Source of the DNA: Clostridiales bacterium
Lineage (GTDB): Bacteria > Bacillota > Clostridia > Lachnospirales > Lachnospiraceae
Length of the DNA: 64,000 bases
Direction of reading: 5' to 3'
Assembly: GCA_021202015.1 (NCBI GenBank)
Contig: JAJQDV010000072.1
Location: forward strand, 1 to 64,000
Part shown: positions 43,971 through 53,451 of the stretch, piece by piece
Layout of the letters: each line of letters opens with the position of its first letter
How positions within the stretch are numbered: the stretch's first letter is position 1
Made by a program: the position numbers and the translations under genes
Notes under the pieces: generated by a model
Told to the model about the DNA's origin: nothing
Database searches by the model: none
The model's input: the letters and a program-made list of their open reading frames with translations, nothing else

Positions 43971-44771
43971 TTAATTCTTAACCGTTCCTAACAGTTCGGA
44001 ACAGGAAACCCTCTCGTCCTCTGTGAGCGTAAGAATTTCCGGCGCACCATCCGTGATAAGAATTGTATTTTCATAATGCGCGGAGAGCGAGCGATCCTTT
44101 GTCACGACCGTCCAGTCATCATCCAGCCATTCGACTTCCCAGCCTCCGGCGTTCACCATGGGCTCTACGGCAAGCGTCATGCCTTTCCGAAGCCGGATCC
44201 CCCTGCTTTTCTGACGGAAATTCGGGATCTGCGGATCCTCATGGAGCACGGTTCCCACCCCATGGCCGACCAGATCTCTCACAACGCCGTACCCGAAGCT
44301 CTCACAGTAATCCCCGATCGCGTTTGAAATCTGATGGAGATGATTTCCGCTTCTGGCATAACGGATTCCCTCAAAAAAGCTCTGTCGGGTACGTTCGATC
44401 AGAAGCGCGGCCTCCCCGGAAACCTCTCCGATGGCATGCGTGCGCGCCGCATCGGAATGATACCCTTTATAAATGCAGCCCATATCGAGGCTGACAATAT
44501 CCCCTTCCCTCAGAATACGCTTCTTACTGGGAATCCCGTGAACAACCGCCTCGTTGACGGATACACAGACCGAACCCGGAAACCCGTTATAATTCTTGAA
44601 ATTAGGAGTGCAGCCGAAACTTCGGATCATCTCCTCAGCCTTACGGTCCACATCAAGGGTAGACATACCGGGGTGCAGTTCCCTGCCAAGATCCTCATGA
44701 ACCTTTGCAATGATCCTGCATGCCTCACGCATCAGTGAAATTTCCCGCTCTGTTTTTATTAAAACCGACAT
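43971..44771 (-). CDS. map: Methionine aminopeptidase, type I
   Basis: This enzyme removes the initiator methionine from nascent proteins. The metal ligands are visible in LDMGCIYKGYHSDAARTHAIG (two Asp), GHGVG (His), EPMV (Glu) and the late AHYENTILIT (Glu). At 266 aa it is a single-domain enzyme, without an N-terminal zinc extension. It lies 20 bases after adk, the usual spc-operon order. Confidence 0.96.
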   Translation of the reverse strand: MSVLIKTEREISLMREACRIIAKVHEDLGRELHPGMSTLDVDRKAEEMIRSFGCTPNFKNYNGFPGSVCVSVNEAVVHGIPSKKRILREGDIVSLDMGCIYKGYHSDAARTHAIGEVSGEAALLIERTRQSFFEGIRYARSGNHLHQISNAIGDYCESFGYGVVRDLVGHGVGTVLHEDPQIPNFRQKSRGIRLRKGMTLAVEPMVNAGGWEVEWLDDDWTVVTKDRSLSAHYENTILITDGAPEILTLTEDERVSCSELLGTVKN

Positions 44772-44791
44772 GTAAGCCTCCTGCTAAATTC

Positions 44792-45436
44792 TTACGCTTT
44801 CAACAGAGCAATAATGTTCTCAAATACAGCCGTCATGGGCTGTGTGCCATCCACAGTTTTTAAAATGCCCTGCTTTTTATAATAGTCGATCAGCGGCTGC
44901 GTCTGCGCATGATAGACATCCAGACGTTTCTTTACCGTCTCCGGTTCATCATCCGCCCGCAGTACCACTTCTTTGCCGCAGCGGTCACAGATTCCCTCTA
45001 CCTTCGTCGGGATATTGACAATGTGATAGGTCGCGCCGCAGTTGACGCAGGCTCTTCTGCCGGACATCCGCTCAATAATATTCTCATCCGGAACGTCCAC
45101 ATCCACCGCGTAATCCATGCTCTCGCCGCGTTCGCAAAGCGCAGCCGTCAGGCATTCCGCCTGAGGAATCGTCCTAGGAAAACCATCCAGGATAAATCCG
45201 TTCTTACAGTCCTCGTCGGAAATCCGATCCACAACAAGGTCGCAGGTCAGCTCATCCGGAACAAGAAGCCCCTGATCCATATAAACTTTTGCTTTTTTCC
45301 CGAGCTCCGTTCCGGCCTTTAAATTCGCACGGAAGATATCGCCGGTAGAAATGTGCGGTATTCCGTATTGATCTGCCAGCAGCTTCGCCTGCGTTCCCTT
45401 TCCGGCGCCCGGCGCCCCTAACATTATAATCTTCAT
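44792..45436 (-). CDS. adk: Adenylate kinase
   Basis: The P-loop GAPGAGKGTQAK is at residues 7-18. The LID domain carries a four-cysteine zinc site (CVNCGATYH...CDRCG), the long Gram-positive form. It is 214 aa and balances ATP, ADP and AMP. Its Shine-Dalgarno AGGAGG is directly joined to the end of repeat copy 5, so the element forms the 5' untranslated part of the adk segment. Confidence 0.97.
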   Translation of the reverse strand: MKIIMLGAPGAGKGTQAKLLADQYGIPHISTGDIFRANLKAGTELGKKAKVYMDQGLLVPDELTCDLVVDRISDEDCKNGFILDGFPRTIPQAECLTAALCERGESMDYAVDVDVPDENIIERMSGRRACVNCGATYHIVNIPTKVEGICDRCGKEVVLRADDEPETVKKRLDVYHAQTQPLIDYYKKQGILKTVDGTQPMTAVFENIIALLKA

Positions 45437-45450
45437 GTTGTTCCCTCCTG

Positions 45451-45540
45451 TAATCGGGCAGGAGGCGGTTTTCGCCTCTTACCCGCCGCGCGGAGTGCAG
45501 ACAGCACAGCTGTCATATTCCTTTCGCACCCCTGTGTACA
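45451..45540 (-). repeat. Dispersed two-hairpin element, copy 5, inside the spc operon
   Basis: On the minus strand the outer stem is GGGGTGC/GCACTCC with one G-U pair, the inner GACAGC-TGT-GCTGTC, and the second hairpin GAGGC/GCCTC inside CGGG/CCCG. In other copies the last pair is CGAG/CTCG, a compensated change. It lies between secY and adk, in the transcription direction, and ends at the adk Shine-Dalgarno. Confidence 0.9.
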
Positions 45541-45541
45541 C

Positions 45542-45580
45542 AAAGCTGAAGATACGTATCTTTCGCATATCTCCAGCTTT
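45542..45580 (-). other. Hairpin between secY and repeat copy 5
   Basis: AAAGCTGAAGATA and TATCTCCAGCTTT pair over 13 positions with one mismatch. No U-tract follows on either side. Together with the repeat element it fills most of the 195-bp secY-adk gap and could be a processing or attenuation site. Confidence 0.5.
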
Positions 45581-45631
45581 TGCGTGTTTCACCTGTCACA
45601 AAAACTGTGCGCACTGACACAGACTCTGTGA

Positions 45632-46948
45632 TCATTCATTTAAAAAACCTTTGTAATTGCGAACCAGCATCTGGGATTCGATCTGTTTTAAGGTCTCAAT
45701 GACAACACCCACGATAATGATCAGCGAAGTACCGCCGAACGAGATGTCCGCATTAAATACACCCTCGAAGAAGATCGGGATGATCGCCACGATCACCAGT
45801 CCGACCGCGCCAATGAATATAATATAATTTAACATCGACGTCAGATAGTCACTGGTCGGCTTGCCCGGCCGGATACCCGGAATAAACCCGCCCTGTTTCT
45901 TCATATTGTTGGCAATTTCCAGCGGATTGAAGGTAATGGACGTGTAGAAGTACGCAAACGCGACCACCAGCAGGATATATACAGCCAGACCGATATTATA
46001 GATCGGCGTATTAAAATCAAACCAGTTGGACTGCGTCAGCATGCCCAGGATCTTCCCGCCGACGCCTGTGCCGCCGGTCTTGCCGAGCATCTGACAGATG
46101 ACCACCGGGAACATCAGCAGCGACTGCGCAAAGATGATCGGGATAACGCCTGCGGTGTTCACCTTCAGCGGAATATGGGACGACTGTCCGCCGACCTGTT
46201 TTCTGCCCATCACCTTGCGGGAATACTGCACGGGAACATGCCGCTCCGCACCCTGCAGCACTACGACCAGAACAACGACCAGAACGATGATCGCCACGAT
46301 GATCGCACCGTTCAGAATAGCGTTCTGTATCTCCTTCCCTTTCACAAACTGCTCAAACAGACCGGATATGTCGGAAGGTATCCTGGAAATAATGTTGATG
46401 ATCAGGACGATTGAAATCCCGTTTCCGACTCCGCGTTCCGTAATTCTCTCGCCGATCCACATGATCACCGTGGATCCTGCCGTCAGCGTAATCACCGCCA
46501 TGATCACGCTCAGTGCATTATAATCAGTGAAAAGCCCCTGTCTGCCGAAAGCAATGGACATGGCCAGAGATTCCATAACCGCCAATGCAACGGTGAGATA
46601 TCTCGTGATCGCGATCAGCTTTTTCCTTCCGTCCTCTCCCTCTCTCTGCCATTCCTCAAACTTCGGGATGGCGATCGTCAGCAGCTGAACAATAATGGAC
46701 GACGTAATATACGGCGTAATATTCAGCGCAAACACGGACATGTTCTCGAATGAACCTCCGGTAACCGCGTCAAAAAAACCGAACGCGTTTCCGGAGTTCT
46801 CGGAAAACCACTCCGCGAAATACTCTGAGTTAATGCCGGGAGCCGGAATCTGAGAGCCGATTCGCACGACCACCAGCATCAGAAGGGTGAAAAGAAGTCG
46901 ATTTCTTATTTCCTGAATTTTAAATGCATTGCGGACCATTTTCAGCAT
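45632..46948 (-). CDS. secY: Protein translocase subunit SecY
   Basis: The ten-helix channel protein begins [38 protein letters not shown] and shows the conserved plug and the loop NPLEIANNMKKQGGFIPGIRPGKPT. It is 438 aa. Its ATG overlaps the rplO stop by one base (TAATG), so it is translationally coupled. The gap after it, before adk, carries a repeat element. Confidence 0.97.
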   Translation of the reverse strand: MLKMVRNAFKIQEIRNRLLFTLLMLVVVRIGSQIPAPGINSEYFAEWFSENSGNAFGFFDAVTGGSFENMSVFALNITPYITSSIIVQLLTIAIPKFEEWQREGEDGRKKLIAITRYLTVALAVMESLAMSIAFGRQGLFTDYNALSVIMAVITLTAGSTVIMWIGERITERGVGNGISIVLIINIISRIPSDISGLFEQFVKGKEIQNAILNGAIIVAIIVLVVVLVVVLQGAERHVPVQYSRKVMGRKQVGGQSSHIPLKVNTAGVIPIIFAQSLLMFPVVICQMLGKTGGTGVGGKILGMLTQSNWFDFNTPIYNIGLAVYILLVVAFAYFYTSITFNPLEIANNMKKQGGFIPGIRPGKPTSDYLTSMLNYIIFIGAVGLVIVAIIPIFFEGVFNADISFGGTSLIIIVGVVIETLKQIESQMLVRNYKGFLNE

Positions 46949-47388
46949 TAGATCACCTCAGCTTTTCCGCCCAGTGCTTCTATTTTCTCTTTCGCTGAAC
47001 CACTGAAGGCATTTACCTGTACAGTAAGCTTCTTCGTAAGCTCTCCGTTACCAAGAATCTTAACGCCATCTCTCGGATTTTTTATAATGCCCGTCTCGAT
47101 CAGCTTCTCCACCGTTACCACGGTGTCATTGTCAAACGCTTCCAGTGACGAAACATTAATCGCAACGATATCCTTTGAGTTCCTGCATGTAAAGCCTCTT
47201 TTCGGTATACGCCTGTACAAAGGCATCTGACCGCCCTCAAATCCCGGCCTCGGAGATCCGGAACGGGCTTTCTGCCCCTTGTGTCCGTAGCCGGCTGTCT
47301 TTCCGTTTCCCGAGCCGTGCCCGCGGCCCTTCCGGAACCGGTCGCCGTGCTTTGAACCCTCCGCCGGTTTTAAATTCGATAATTCCAT
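46948..47388 (-). CDS. rplO: 50S ribosomal protein L15
   Basis: [44 protein letters not shown] is the L15 glycine/arginine-rich N-terminus. The C-terminal domain follows ([27 protein letters not shown]). It is 146 aa and lies between rpmD and secY. Confidence 0.97.
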   Translation of the reverse strand: MELSNLKPAEGSKHGDRFRKGRGHGSGNGKTAGYGHKGQKARSGSPRPGFEGGQMPLYRRIPKRGFTCRNSKDIVAINVSSLEAFDNDTVVTVEKLIETGIIKNPRDGVKILGNGELTKKLTVQVNAFSGSAKEKIEALGGKAEVI

Positions 47389-47408
47389 CCTGGCACCTCC
47401 TTATCTGC

Positions 47409-47591
47409 TCAGATTTCTTCGACTTTTACCAGATGTCTGACCTGCCGTACCATTCCGCGAACAGATTCGTTATCCGGCAGTTCCACCGTCTTGTTTAATT
47501 TCTTCAGACCCAGGGCCGCCACCGTCTTTTTGTGCTTCGGGATCGCGCCGATGGTTGATTTTACGAGTGTTACTCTTAATTTATCTGCCAT
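47409..47591 (-). CDS. rpmD: 50S ribosomal protein L30
   Basis: The 60-residue protein ([37 protein letters not shown]) is a standard short bacterial L30. It lies 14 bases after rpsE. Confidence 0.96.
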   Translation of the reverse strand: MADKLRVTLVKSTIGAIPKHKKTVAALGLKKLNKTVELPDNESVRGMVRQVRHLVKVEEI

Positions 47592-47605
47592 TTTCCAAGT
47601 CCTCC

Positions 47606-48115
47606 TTAATCAAGTATTTCCTCTACCGATTTGCCGCGGAGTCTGGCTACCTCTTCGGGAGATTTCAGCTGGCTGAGCGCGTTAATCGTCGCAAGCACAA
47701 CGTTCTGCTTGTTGTTGGAACCCAGAGATTTTGTACGGATGTTTTTAATCCCCGCCAGATCGCAGACATTACGTGCCGGGCCGCCGGCAATCACGCCGGT
47801 ACCGTCCGGAGACTTCTTCAGCAGTACGGATGCGCCGGTATGCTTTCCGGTCACATCATGCGTGATGCTGCTGTTCTCGTCAAGCTTCACCTCAATGAGA
47901 TGCTTCATGGCGTCCTCCTTGCCTTTCCGGATCGCCTCCGGGATCTCCAGAGCCTTGCCCAGACCTGCGCCGACATGACCGTTGCGGTCGCCGACAACAA
48001 CCAGCGCCGTAAAACGCATATTGCGTCCGCCCTTCACGACCTTTGTAACACGCTTGATCGCCACGACCTTTTCTTCTAATTCAAACTGATCAGGATCGAT
48101 GATAGTCCTTTTCAT
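47606..48115 (-). CDS. rpsE: 30S ribosomal protein S5
   Basis: The protein, 169 aa, has the double-stranded RNA-binding N-terminal domain ([31 protein letters not shown]) and the S5 C-terminal fold with [29 protein letters not shown]. It lies between rplR and rpmD. Confidence 0.97.
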   Translation of the reverse strand: MKRTIIDPDQFELEEKVVAIKRVTKVVKGGRNMRFTALVVVGDRNGHVGAGLGKALEIPEAIRKGKEDAMKHLIEVKLDENSSITHDVTGKHTGASVLLKKSPDGTGVIAGGPARNVCDLAGIKNIRTKSLGSNNKQNVVLATINALSQLKSPEEVARLRGKSVEEILD

Positions 48116-48133
48116 TGTCGCTTTCCCTCCTTG

Positions 48134-48502
48134 TTAAAAGTCTAAGCCGGCTTCACGCGCAGCCTCAGCCAGTGCCTGAACCTTGCCCTGATAGATATAA
48201 CCGCCCCGGTCAAAGACCACTGTCGTAATGCCTTTCTCCAGCGCCTTCTTCGCGACTGCGGCGCCGACAGCCTTCGCGGCCTCCGTATTGTCTGTATAGT
48301 CCAGAGCCGACCTGATATCCTTTTCCATTGTGGAAGCGGCACAAAGTGTATGGTGAGCCGTATCGTCAATGATCTGTGCGTAGATATGCTTATTGCTTCT
48401 GAAAACAGCCAGACGCGGTCTCTCGGCAGTGCCTGCCAGATGATTGCGCACTCTTCTGTGCTTTTTCACGCGGACTTCCGCCCTTGATTTCTTATTGATC
48501 AT
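48134..48502 (-). CDS. rplR: 50S ribosomal protein L18
   Basis: [35 protein letters not shown] and the end [26 protein letters not shown] identify L18, 122 aa. It binds 5S rRNA. Confidence 0.97.
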   Translation of the reverse strand: MINKKSRAEVRVKKHRRVRNHLAGTAERPRLAVFRSNKHIYAQIIDDTAHHTLCAASTMEKDIRSALDYTDNTEAAKAVGAAVAKKALEKGITTVVFDRGGYIYQGKVQALAEAAREAGLDF

Positions 48503-48520
48503 TCTCTGTCACACCTCCCA

Positions 48521-49060
48521 TTATTTCTTACCGGTCTTACCGACTTTGCGACGGATCACTTCGTCAGCATATTTGATACCCTTGCCCTTATAAGGCTCCG
48601 GCTTTCTCTTGCTTCTGATCTCGGCGGCATACTGACCCACTTTTTCTTTGTCAATACCCTTTACGATAATCTTATTGCCGTCAACAACCGATTCAAGGCC
48701 CTCCGGATCCGTCATTTCCACCGGATGAGAATAGCCGAGAGTCAGTGTCAGCTTCTTTCCGGACTTCGCGGCCCTGTAACCGACGCCGTTGATCTCCAGT
48801 TCCTTCGTATAGCCCTGTGTGACGCCGATGACCATGTTGTTGATCAATGTCCTTGTCAGACCGTGCAGGGATTTCATTTTCTTCAGATCGTTCGGTCTGC
48901 TGACAAGAATCTCAGCGCCCTCCTGTCTGATCTCCATCTCCGCGGGAAGCACTCTTTCCAGTGTTCCCTTCGGACCTTTTACCGTCACCTGATTATTTTC
49001 TGCGATCGTTACGATTACACCGTCCGGGATCGCGATTGGCATTCTTCCTATACGTGACAT
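48521..49060 (-). CDS. rplF: 50S ribosomal protein L6
   Basis: [19 protein letters not shown] and the end [31 protein letters not shown] show L6, 179 aa. It sits near the GTPase centre. Unlike neighbouring genes, it is separated from rpsH by 192 bases containing a structured element (49095-49256). Its own ribosome site AGGAGG follows that element. Confidence 0.97.
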   Translation of the reverse strand: MSRIGRMPIAIPDGVIVTIAENNQVTVKGPKGTLERVLPAEMEIRQEGAEILVSRPNDLKKMKSLHGLTRTLINNMVIGVTQGYTKELEINGVGYRAAKSGKKLTLTLGYSHPVEMTDPEGLESVVDGNKIIVKGIDKEKVGQYAAEIRSKRKPEPYKGKGIKYADEVIRRKVGKTGKK

Positions 49061-49094
49061 GCCCGTACCTCCTGTTTATACTATAAATATTGAT

Positions 49095-49256
49095 GTAAGA
49101 GCTGCTGATTGCTCCGCACTAACGTGCTCCACAATCATCCCATCCATTCGCAATCCGCGCTGTCGCGCTACTTGCTCATGTCTGTCAGGTTGTCTAATAT
49201 CCAGCCTCTTTGGAATGCAGGCATTCCACGAGTCTGGCTATTGACAACGCTCTTAC
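49095..49256 (-). ncRNA. Structured four-way-junction-like element between rpsH and rplF
   Basis: A closing stem GTAAGAGC/GCTCTTAC (49095-49102 with 49249-49256) encloses three hairpins. The first is GATTG-CTCC-GCAC-TAAC-GTGC-TCCA-CAATC. The second is GCAA-TCC-GCGC-TGTC-GCGC-TAC-TTGC. The third is GTTGTC...CCAG.CTC..TGGAATG/CATTCCA..GAG.CTGG...GACAAC. Almost every base is placed. The rpsH stop codon is within the closing stem. Whether it acts as RNA or is a mobile DNA foldback is unknown. Confidence 0.6.
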
Positions 49257-49657
49257 CACACAAAGGCGAGTACTTCACCGCCTACCTGAAGGCGTCTCGC
49301 CTCCTTATCGGTAATCACGCCCTGGTTCGTGGAAAGAATCACAATGCCGAGTCCTCCAAGCACCTTCGGGATCTCGTCCTTGCCCGCATATACGCGGAGA
49401 CCCGGTTTTGAAATCCGCTTAAGGCCGGAAATAACCTTCTCATTCTTATCCGCACCATATTTTAAAGTGACGCGAATGGCTTTAAAATTACCATCGTCAA
49501 TGATATCATACTTCTGAATGTAGCCCTCATTGTATAAAATCTCCGCGATCGCGAGCTTCATTTTGGATGAAGGGATATCTACCGTATCATGCTTTGCGAT
49601 ATTTGCGTTACGGATTCTCGTAAGCATATCCGCGATCGGATCGTTCGTCGTCCTCAT
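49253..49657 (-). CDS. rpsH: 30S ribosomal protein S8
   Basis: [34 protein letters not shown] and the end [26 protein letters not shown] identify S8. The ATG at 49657 has AAGGAGG six bases upstream; the track start is a TTG two codons earlier. S8 is the translational repressor of the spc operon in Escherichia coli. Its stop codon lies in the closing stem of the structured element. Confidence 0.96.
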   Translation of the reverse strand: MRTTNDPIADMLTRIRNANIAKHDTVDIPSSKMKLAIAEILYNEGYIQKYDIIDDGNFKAIRVTLKYGADKNEKVISGLKRISKPGLRVYAGKDEIPKVLGGLGIVILSTNQGVITDKEARRLQVGGEVLAFVW

Positions 49658-49692
49658 CGTCAACCTCCTTATATCATGTGCTTTAACATATC

Positions 49693-49878
49693 CTACCAGC
49701 TGGACTTTTTCACACCCGGAATCTCACCCTTGTAAGCCAGCTCACGGAAGCAGATTCTGCAGATGCCGTACTTTTTCAGCACGGAATGCGGACGGCCGCA
49801 GATCCTGCAGCGGGTATATTCTCTGGTAGAGAATTTCGGTTTGCGCTGCTGTTTGATTTTCAAAGATTTCTTTGCCAT
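49693..49878 (-). CDS. rpsZ: 30S ribosomal protein S14, zinc type
   Basis: The 61-residue protein has the zinc site CRICGRPH...CRICFRE, the type Z form of Gram-positive bacteria. [33 protein letters not shown] is characteristic. It lies between rplE and rpsH. Confidence 0.96.
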   Translation of the reverse strand: MAKKSLKIKQQRKPKFSTREYTRCRICGRPHSVLKKYGICRICFRELAYKGEIPGVKKSSW

Positions 49879-49892
49879 AAAATTCCCTCCTG

Positions 49893-50432
49893 TTATCTCG
49901 CGAACGGCATGTTGAATAATCTCAGTAACTCGCGCGCTTCCTCATCCGTCCGCGCTGTCGTAACAATGATGATATCCATGCCTCTTACTTTGTCGATCTT
50001 GTCATATTCGATCTCCGGGAAGATCAGCTGCTCCCGGATACCGAGCGCGTAATTTCCTCTGCCGTCAAAAGAGTTCGGATTTACGCCGCGGAAGTCACGT
50101 ACGCGCGGCAGCGCAAGATTGATAAGCCGGTCTGCGAACTCATACATCTTCTCTCCGCGCAGGGTAACCTTGCATCCGATCGCCATGCCCTCTCTGAGCT
50201 TGAAATTCGCGACAGATTTCTTCGCGATGGTCTTGATCGGCTTCTGACCGGATATGGTCTCAAGGTCTTTCATGGCGGACTCCAGGATCTTCGCGTTTTC
50301 CTTCGCCTCGCCCACGCCCATATTGATCACGATCTTCTCGATCTTCGGTACCTGCATGACATTTTTATATTCAAATTTTTTGACCATAGCATCTATGATC
50401 TCATTCTGATAAACTTCTTTCAGTCTACTCAA
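49893..50432 (-). CDS. rplE: 50S ribosomal protein L5
   Basis: [43 protein letters not shown] and the [29 protein letters not shown] segment identify L5, 179 aa. It binds 5S rRNA and the P-site tRNA. Confidence 0.97.
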   Translation of the reverse strand: MSRLKEVYQNEIIDAMVKKFEYKNVMQVPKIEKIVINMGVGEAKENAKILESAMKDLETISGQKPIKTIAKKSVANFKLREGMAIGCKVTLRGEKMYEFADRLINLALPRVRDFRGVNPNSFDGRGNYALGIREQLIFPEIEYDKIDKVRGMDIIIVTTARTDEEARELLRLFNMPFAR

Positions 50433-50455
50433 CTTGATGGACCTCCTTTCCCGGA

Positions 50456-50761
50456 TTAATCGATCACTTCGCCTGTAGATTTGGCATAGCGAACCTTCTT
50501 GTCTCCGTCCATCCTGAAACCGATTCTGGTGGTCTCTCCCTTGTGAACATACATCACATTTGAAATGTGGATCGGCGCCTCCTGTTCCACAATACCGCCG
50601 GCCTGATTTCCGACAGACGGCTTTGTGTGCTTTGTGACCCTGTTGACGCCTTCAACGGTCACACGGCTTCTCTTTGCGTCTACCTCAACCACTTTGCCTT
50701 CTTTGTCTTTTTCTTTGCCTGCGATCACTCTCACCGTATCGCCCTTTTTTATTTTAAGCAT
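50456..50761 (-). CDS. rplX: 50S ribosomal protein L24
   Basis: The KOW motif opens the protein ([28 protein letters not shown]), and [33 protein letters not shown] is typical of L24, 101 aa. It is an early assembly protein at the 5' end of 23S rRNA. Confidence 0.97.
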   Translation of the reverse strand: MLKIKKGDTVRVIAGKEKDKEGKVVEVDAKRSRVTVEGVNRVTKHTKPSVGNQAGGIVEQEAPIHISNVMYVHKGETTRIGFRMDGDKKVRYAKSTGEVID

Positions 50762-50774
50762 GAGCCGCTACCTC

Positions 50775-51143
50775 CTATAACACTTCCGGCGCGAGAGAAA
50801 CAATTCTCATAAACTGTTTGTCGCGAAGCTCTCTGGCAACCGGTCCAAAAATACGGGTTCCCCGCGGAGTATTGTCATCCTTGATAATGACGGCAGCATT
50901 CTCGTCAAAGCGGATATAGGAACCGTCTTTGCGGCGGATCTCTCTCTTTGTACGTACAACAACCGCTTTTACAATATCACCTTTTTTAACAACTCCGCCT
51001 GGTGTTGCGTCTTTTACCGTAGCAACGATCACATCACCAACGTGCGCATATCTTCTGGTTGAACCGCCCATAACACGAATACAGAGAATCTCCTTTGCTC
51101 CCGTGTTATCAGCTACCTTAAGTCTGCTTTCCTGCTGAATCAT
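50775..51143 (-). CDS. rplN: 50S ribosomal protein L14
   Basis: [27 protein letters not shown] is the standard L14 start, at ATG 51143 behind an AAGGAGG-type site; the track ORF adds 18 residues wrongly. The end is [12 protein letters not shown]. It is 122 aa and contacts 16S rRNA in bridge B8. Confidence 0.97.
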   Translation of the reverse strand: MIQQESRLKVADNTGAKEILCIRVMGGSTRRYAHVGDVIVATVKDATPGGVVKKGDIVKAVVVRTKREIRRKDGSYIRFDENAAVIIKDDNTPRGTRIFGPVARELRDKQFMRIVSLAPEVL

Positions 51144-51168
51144 ACTGGCAGCCTCCTTCTTATCATAA

Positions 51169-51426
51169 TTATCTGGCCTTTTCCATAATCTCGACAAGTC
51201 TCCATCTCTTCTCCTTGGAAAGAGGCCTCGTCTCCATCACTCTGACCTTATCGCCGATGCCGCATTCGTTGTTCTCGTCATGGGCTTTTAACTTGTAAGT
51301 TCTCTTTACGATTTTGCCGTACAGCGGGTGCCGGACTCTGTATTCCACAGCAACGACGATCGTCTTGTCCATCTTATCGCTCACCACTTTGCCGACACGT
51401 GTTTTTCTAAGATTTCTTTCTTCCAC
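51169..51426 (-). CDS. rpsQ: 30S ribosomal protein S17
   Basis: [53 protein letters not shown] is S17, 85 aa, an OB-fold primary 16S binder. It lies between rpmC and rplN. Confidence 0.97.
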   Translation of the reverse strand: MEERNLRKTRVGKVVSDKMDKTIVVAVEYRVRHPLYGKIVKRTYKLKAHDENNECGIGDKVRVMETRPLSKEKRWRLVEIMEKAR

Positions 51427-51459
51427 GAAAACTCTCCTTTCAGGGTCTGTGCCGAAAAA

Positions 51460-51660
51460 CTATTCCGCCTTCTCAGCGATCACAGTCTTGATTCTGGCAA
51501 TATTCTTTTTCACTTCTTTCAGCCGTGCCGTATTCTCGAGCTGGTTAGTAGCATTCTGGAATCTGAGATTAAAAAGCTCTTTTTTCGCAGCTACCAGCTG
51601 ACTGTCTAACTCAGCAGGGCTCTGTGTTCTTAATTCTTCTAAATATTTTGCAGATTTCAT
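51460..51660 (-). CDS. rpmC: 50S ribosomal protein L29
   Basis: [60 protein letters not shown] is L29, 66 aa from ATG 51660. The track start at 51669 is an upstream GTG. It forms part of the exit-tunnel rim. Confidence 0.95.
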   Translation of the reverse strand: MKSAKYLEELRTQSPAELDSQLVAAKKELFNLRFQNATNQLENTARLKEVKKNIARIKTVIAEKAE

Positions 51661-51661
51661 T

Positions 51662-52087
51662 CTATTCACCGCCTTCTAACTCTTCGCGTGAAACGATCTT
51701 ACACTTGCAGGGCAGTTTGTGCGAAGCAAGACGCAGGGCTTCACGGGAAACCTCTTCCGACACGCCGGCAACCTCAAACAAAACGCGTCCCGGCTTTACG
51801 ACAGCCACCCAGTATTCCAGCGTACCCTTTCCCTTACCCATTCGGGTCTCAGCCGGTGTGGATGTAACAGGCTTATCAGGGAAGATTTTGATCCAGACCT
51901 TACCGCCACGCTTCATATGACGCGTCATCGCGATACGGGCCGCCTCGATCTGGTTCGACTTGATCCAGCAGGGCTCCGTGGCAATGATTCCGTACTCTCC
52001 GTAGGTAATCGTATTGCCTCTGGTCGCCTTTCCTCTCATTGTGCCCCGGAACTGTTTCCGATGCTTCGATCTCTTTGGCATTAACAT
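51662..52087 (-). CDS. rplP: 50S ribosomal protein L16
   Basis: [32 protein letters not shown] and [24 protein letters not shown]-type sequence identify L16, 141 aa. The ATG at 52087 overlaps the rpsC stop by one base (TAATG); a second ATG two codons later (52081) is possible. It organises the A-site tRNA region. Confidence 0.96.
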   Translation of the reverse strand: MLMPKRSKHRKQFRGTMRGKATRGNTITYGEYGIIATEPCWIKSNQIEAARIAMTRHMKRGGKVWIKIFPDKPVTSTPAETRMGKGKGTLEYWVAVVKPGRVLFEVAGVSEEVSREALRLASHKLPCKCKIVSREELEGGE

Positions 52088-52740
52088 TACTTATCTCTCC
52101 CTTCCACTGATTTTTTCGGAAGAACCTCTCCTTTATAAATCCAGACCTTCACACCCACCTTGCCGTAGGTGGTATCCGCCTCCGCGAAGCCGTAATCGAT
52201 ATCCGCACGCAGAGTCTGAAGCGGGATGGTTCCTTCGCTGTAAAACTCCGTACGTGCCATATCCGCTCCTCCGAGGCGTCCGGCCACACAGGTCTTGATG
52301 CCGAGAGCACCCGCCTTCATGGCTCTTCCCATGCAGGACTTCATCGCACGCCGGAAGGAAATCCGGTTCTCAAGCTGCGCCGCGATGTTTTCCGCTACGA
52401 GCTGAGCGTCTTTGTCCGGCTTTTTAACCTCCTTGATATCGACGATCATCTTGCGGTTTGTCATCTTCTGAAGATCTTTTTTGATCTTCTCGATCTCAGC
52501 GCCGCCCTTGCCGATCACAACGCCCGGCTTTGCGGTGTAGACAGTCACCTTTACACGGTCTGCCGCTCTCTCGATCTCAATATTGGAGATACCCGCACTG
52601 TATAATTTTTTCTTTAAAAATTTCCGGATATTATAATCTTCTTCCAGATAGTCTGCAAAATCCTTCTCCGCGTACCATTTCGAGCTCCAGTCCTTAATGA
52701 TACCGACTCTCAATCCATGAGGATTTACCTTCTGTCCCAT
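52087..52740 (-). CDS. rpsC: 30S ribosomal protein S3
   Basis: [26 protein letters not shown] and the KH domain ([27 protein letters not shown]) identify S3, 217 aa. It forms the mRNA entry channel with S4 and S5. Confidence 0.97.
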   Translation of the reverse strand: MGQKVNPHGLRVGIIKDWSSKWYAEKDFADYLEEDYNIRKFLKKKLYSAGISNIEIERAADRVKVTVYTAKPGVVIGKGGAEIEKIKKDLQKMTNRKMIVDIKEVKKPDKDAQLVAENIAAQLENRISFRRAMKSCMGRAMKAGALGIKTCVAGRLGGADMARTEFYSEGTIPLQTLRADIDYGFAEADTTYGKVGVKVWIYKGEVLPKKSVEGRDK

Positions 52741-52751
52741 GTTTTAACCTC

Positions 52752-53138
52752 CTACCTTTCATTGAGAACGATCGTAATGTGACTCGTCCTCTTTTCGATC
52801 CTGTATGCTCTTCCCTGCGCCCGCGGGCGGATGCGCTTCATCGTAGGTCCCTTGTTCGCGTAACACTCTTCGATGTAAAGATGATCCGCGCTCAGGCCCT
52901 GATTGTTTTCCGCGTTTGCGATCGCGGATTTCAGGAGCTTCTCGATTACGCCGGAAGCGTATCTGGGATTATACATCAGGATAGCCAGCGCCGTATTGAC
53001 ATCCTTGCCGCGGATGGCGTCCAGCACAAAGCAGGCCTTCGTTACAGACATTCTCGCGTAAGATAACTTCGCGGAAGGTCTGGTATCTTTCTGTGCATTT
53101 CTCTCACGTTTGATCTGTGATCTGTGTCCTTTTGCCAT
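52752..53138 (-). CDS. rplV: 50S ribosomal protein L22
   Basis: The protein, 128 aa, carries PSAKLSYARMSVTKACFVLDAIRGKDVNTALAILMYNPRYAS and the tunnel loop PRAQGRAYRIEKRTSHITIVL. It lines the exit tunnel and affects macrolide binding. Confidence 0.97.
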   Translation of the reverse strand: MAKGHRSQIKRERNAQKDTRPSAKLSYARMSVTKACFVLDAIRGKDVNTALAILMYNPRYASGVIEKLLKSAIANAENNQGLSADHLYIEECYANKGPTMKRIRPRAQGRAYRIEKRTSHITIVLNER

Positions 53139-53159
53139 GATCTAACCTCCTTCTCTGAA

Positions 53160-53441
53160 TTACCTTACTTTAGATTTCTTCTCATCCTTGCCATGACCTC
53201 TGTAGGTTCGGGTGGGTACGAACTCACCGAGCTTGTGGCCGACCATGTCCTCCGTGATATAAACAGGCACATGTTTTCTGCCGTCATGAACTGCGATTGT
53301 ATGTCCGACCATCTGCGGAAAGATCGTGGAACGGCGGGACCATGTCCTGATCACGGACTTGTCTCCGGAAGCGTTCATCGCGTCAATCTTTTTCAGTAAA
53401 CTCTCGTCAGCAAATGGTCCCTTTTTTAATGAACGTGCCAT
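53160..53441 (-). CDS. rpsS: 30S ribosomal protein S19
   Basis: [23 protein letters not shown] and [31 protein letters not shown]-type sequence identify S19, 93 aa. It lies in the head of the small subunit next to S13. Confidence 0.97.
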   Translation of the reverse strand: MARSLKKGPFADESLLKKIDAMNASGDKSVIRTWSRRSTIFPQMVGHTIAVHDGRKHVPVYITEDMVGHKLGEFVPTRTYRGHGKDEKKSKVR

Positions 53442-53451
53442 TTTTTACCTC

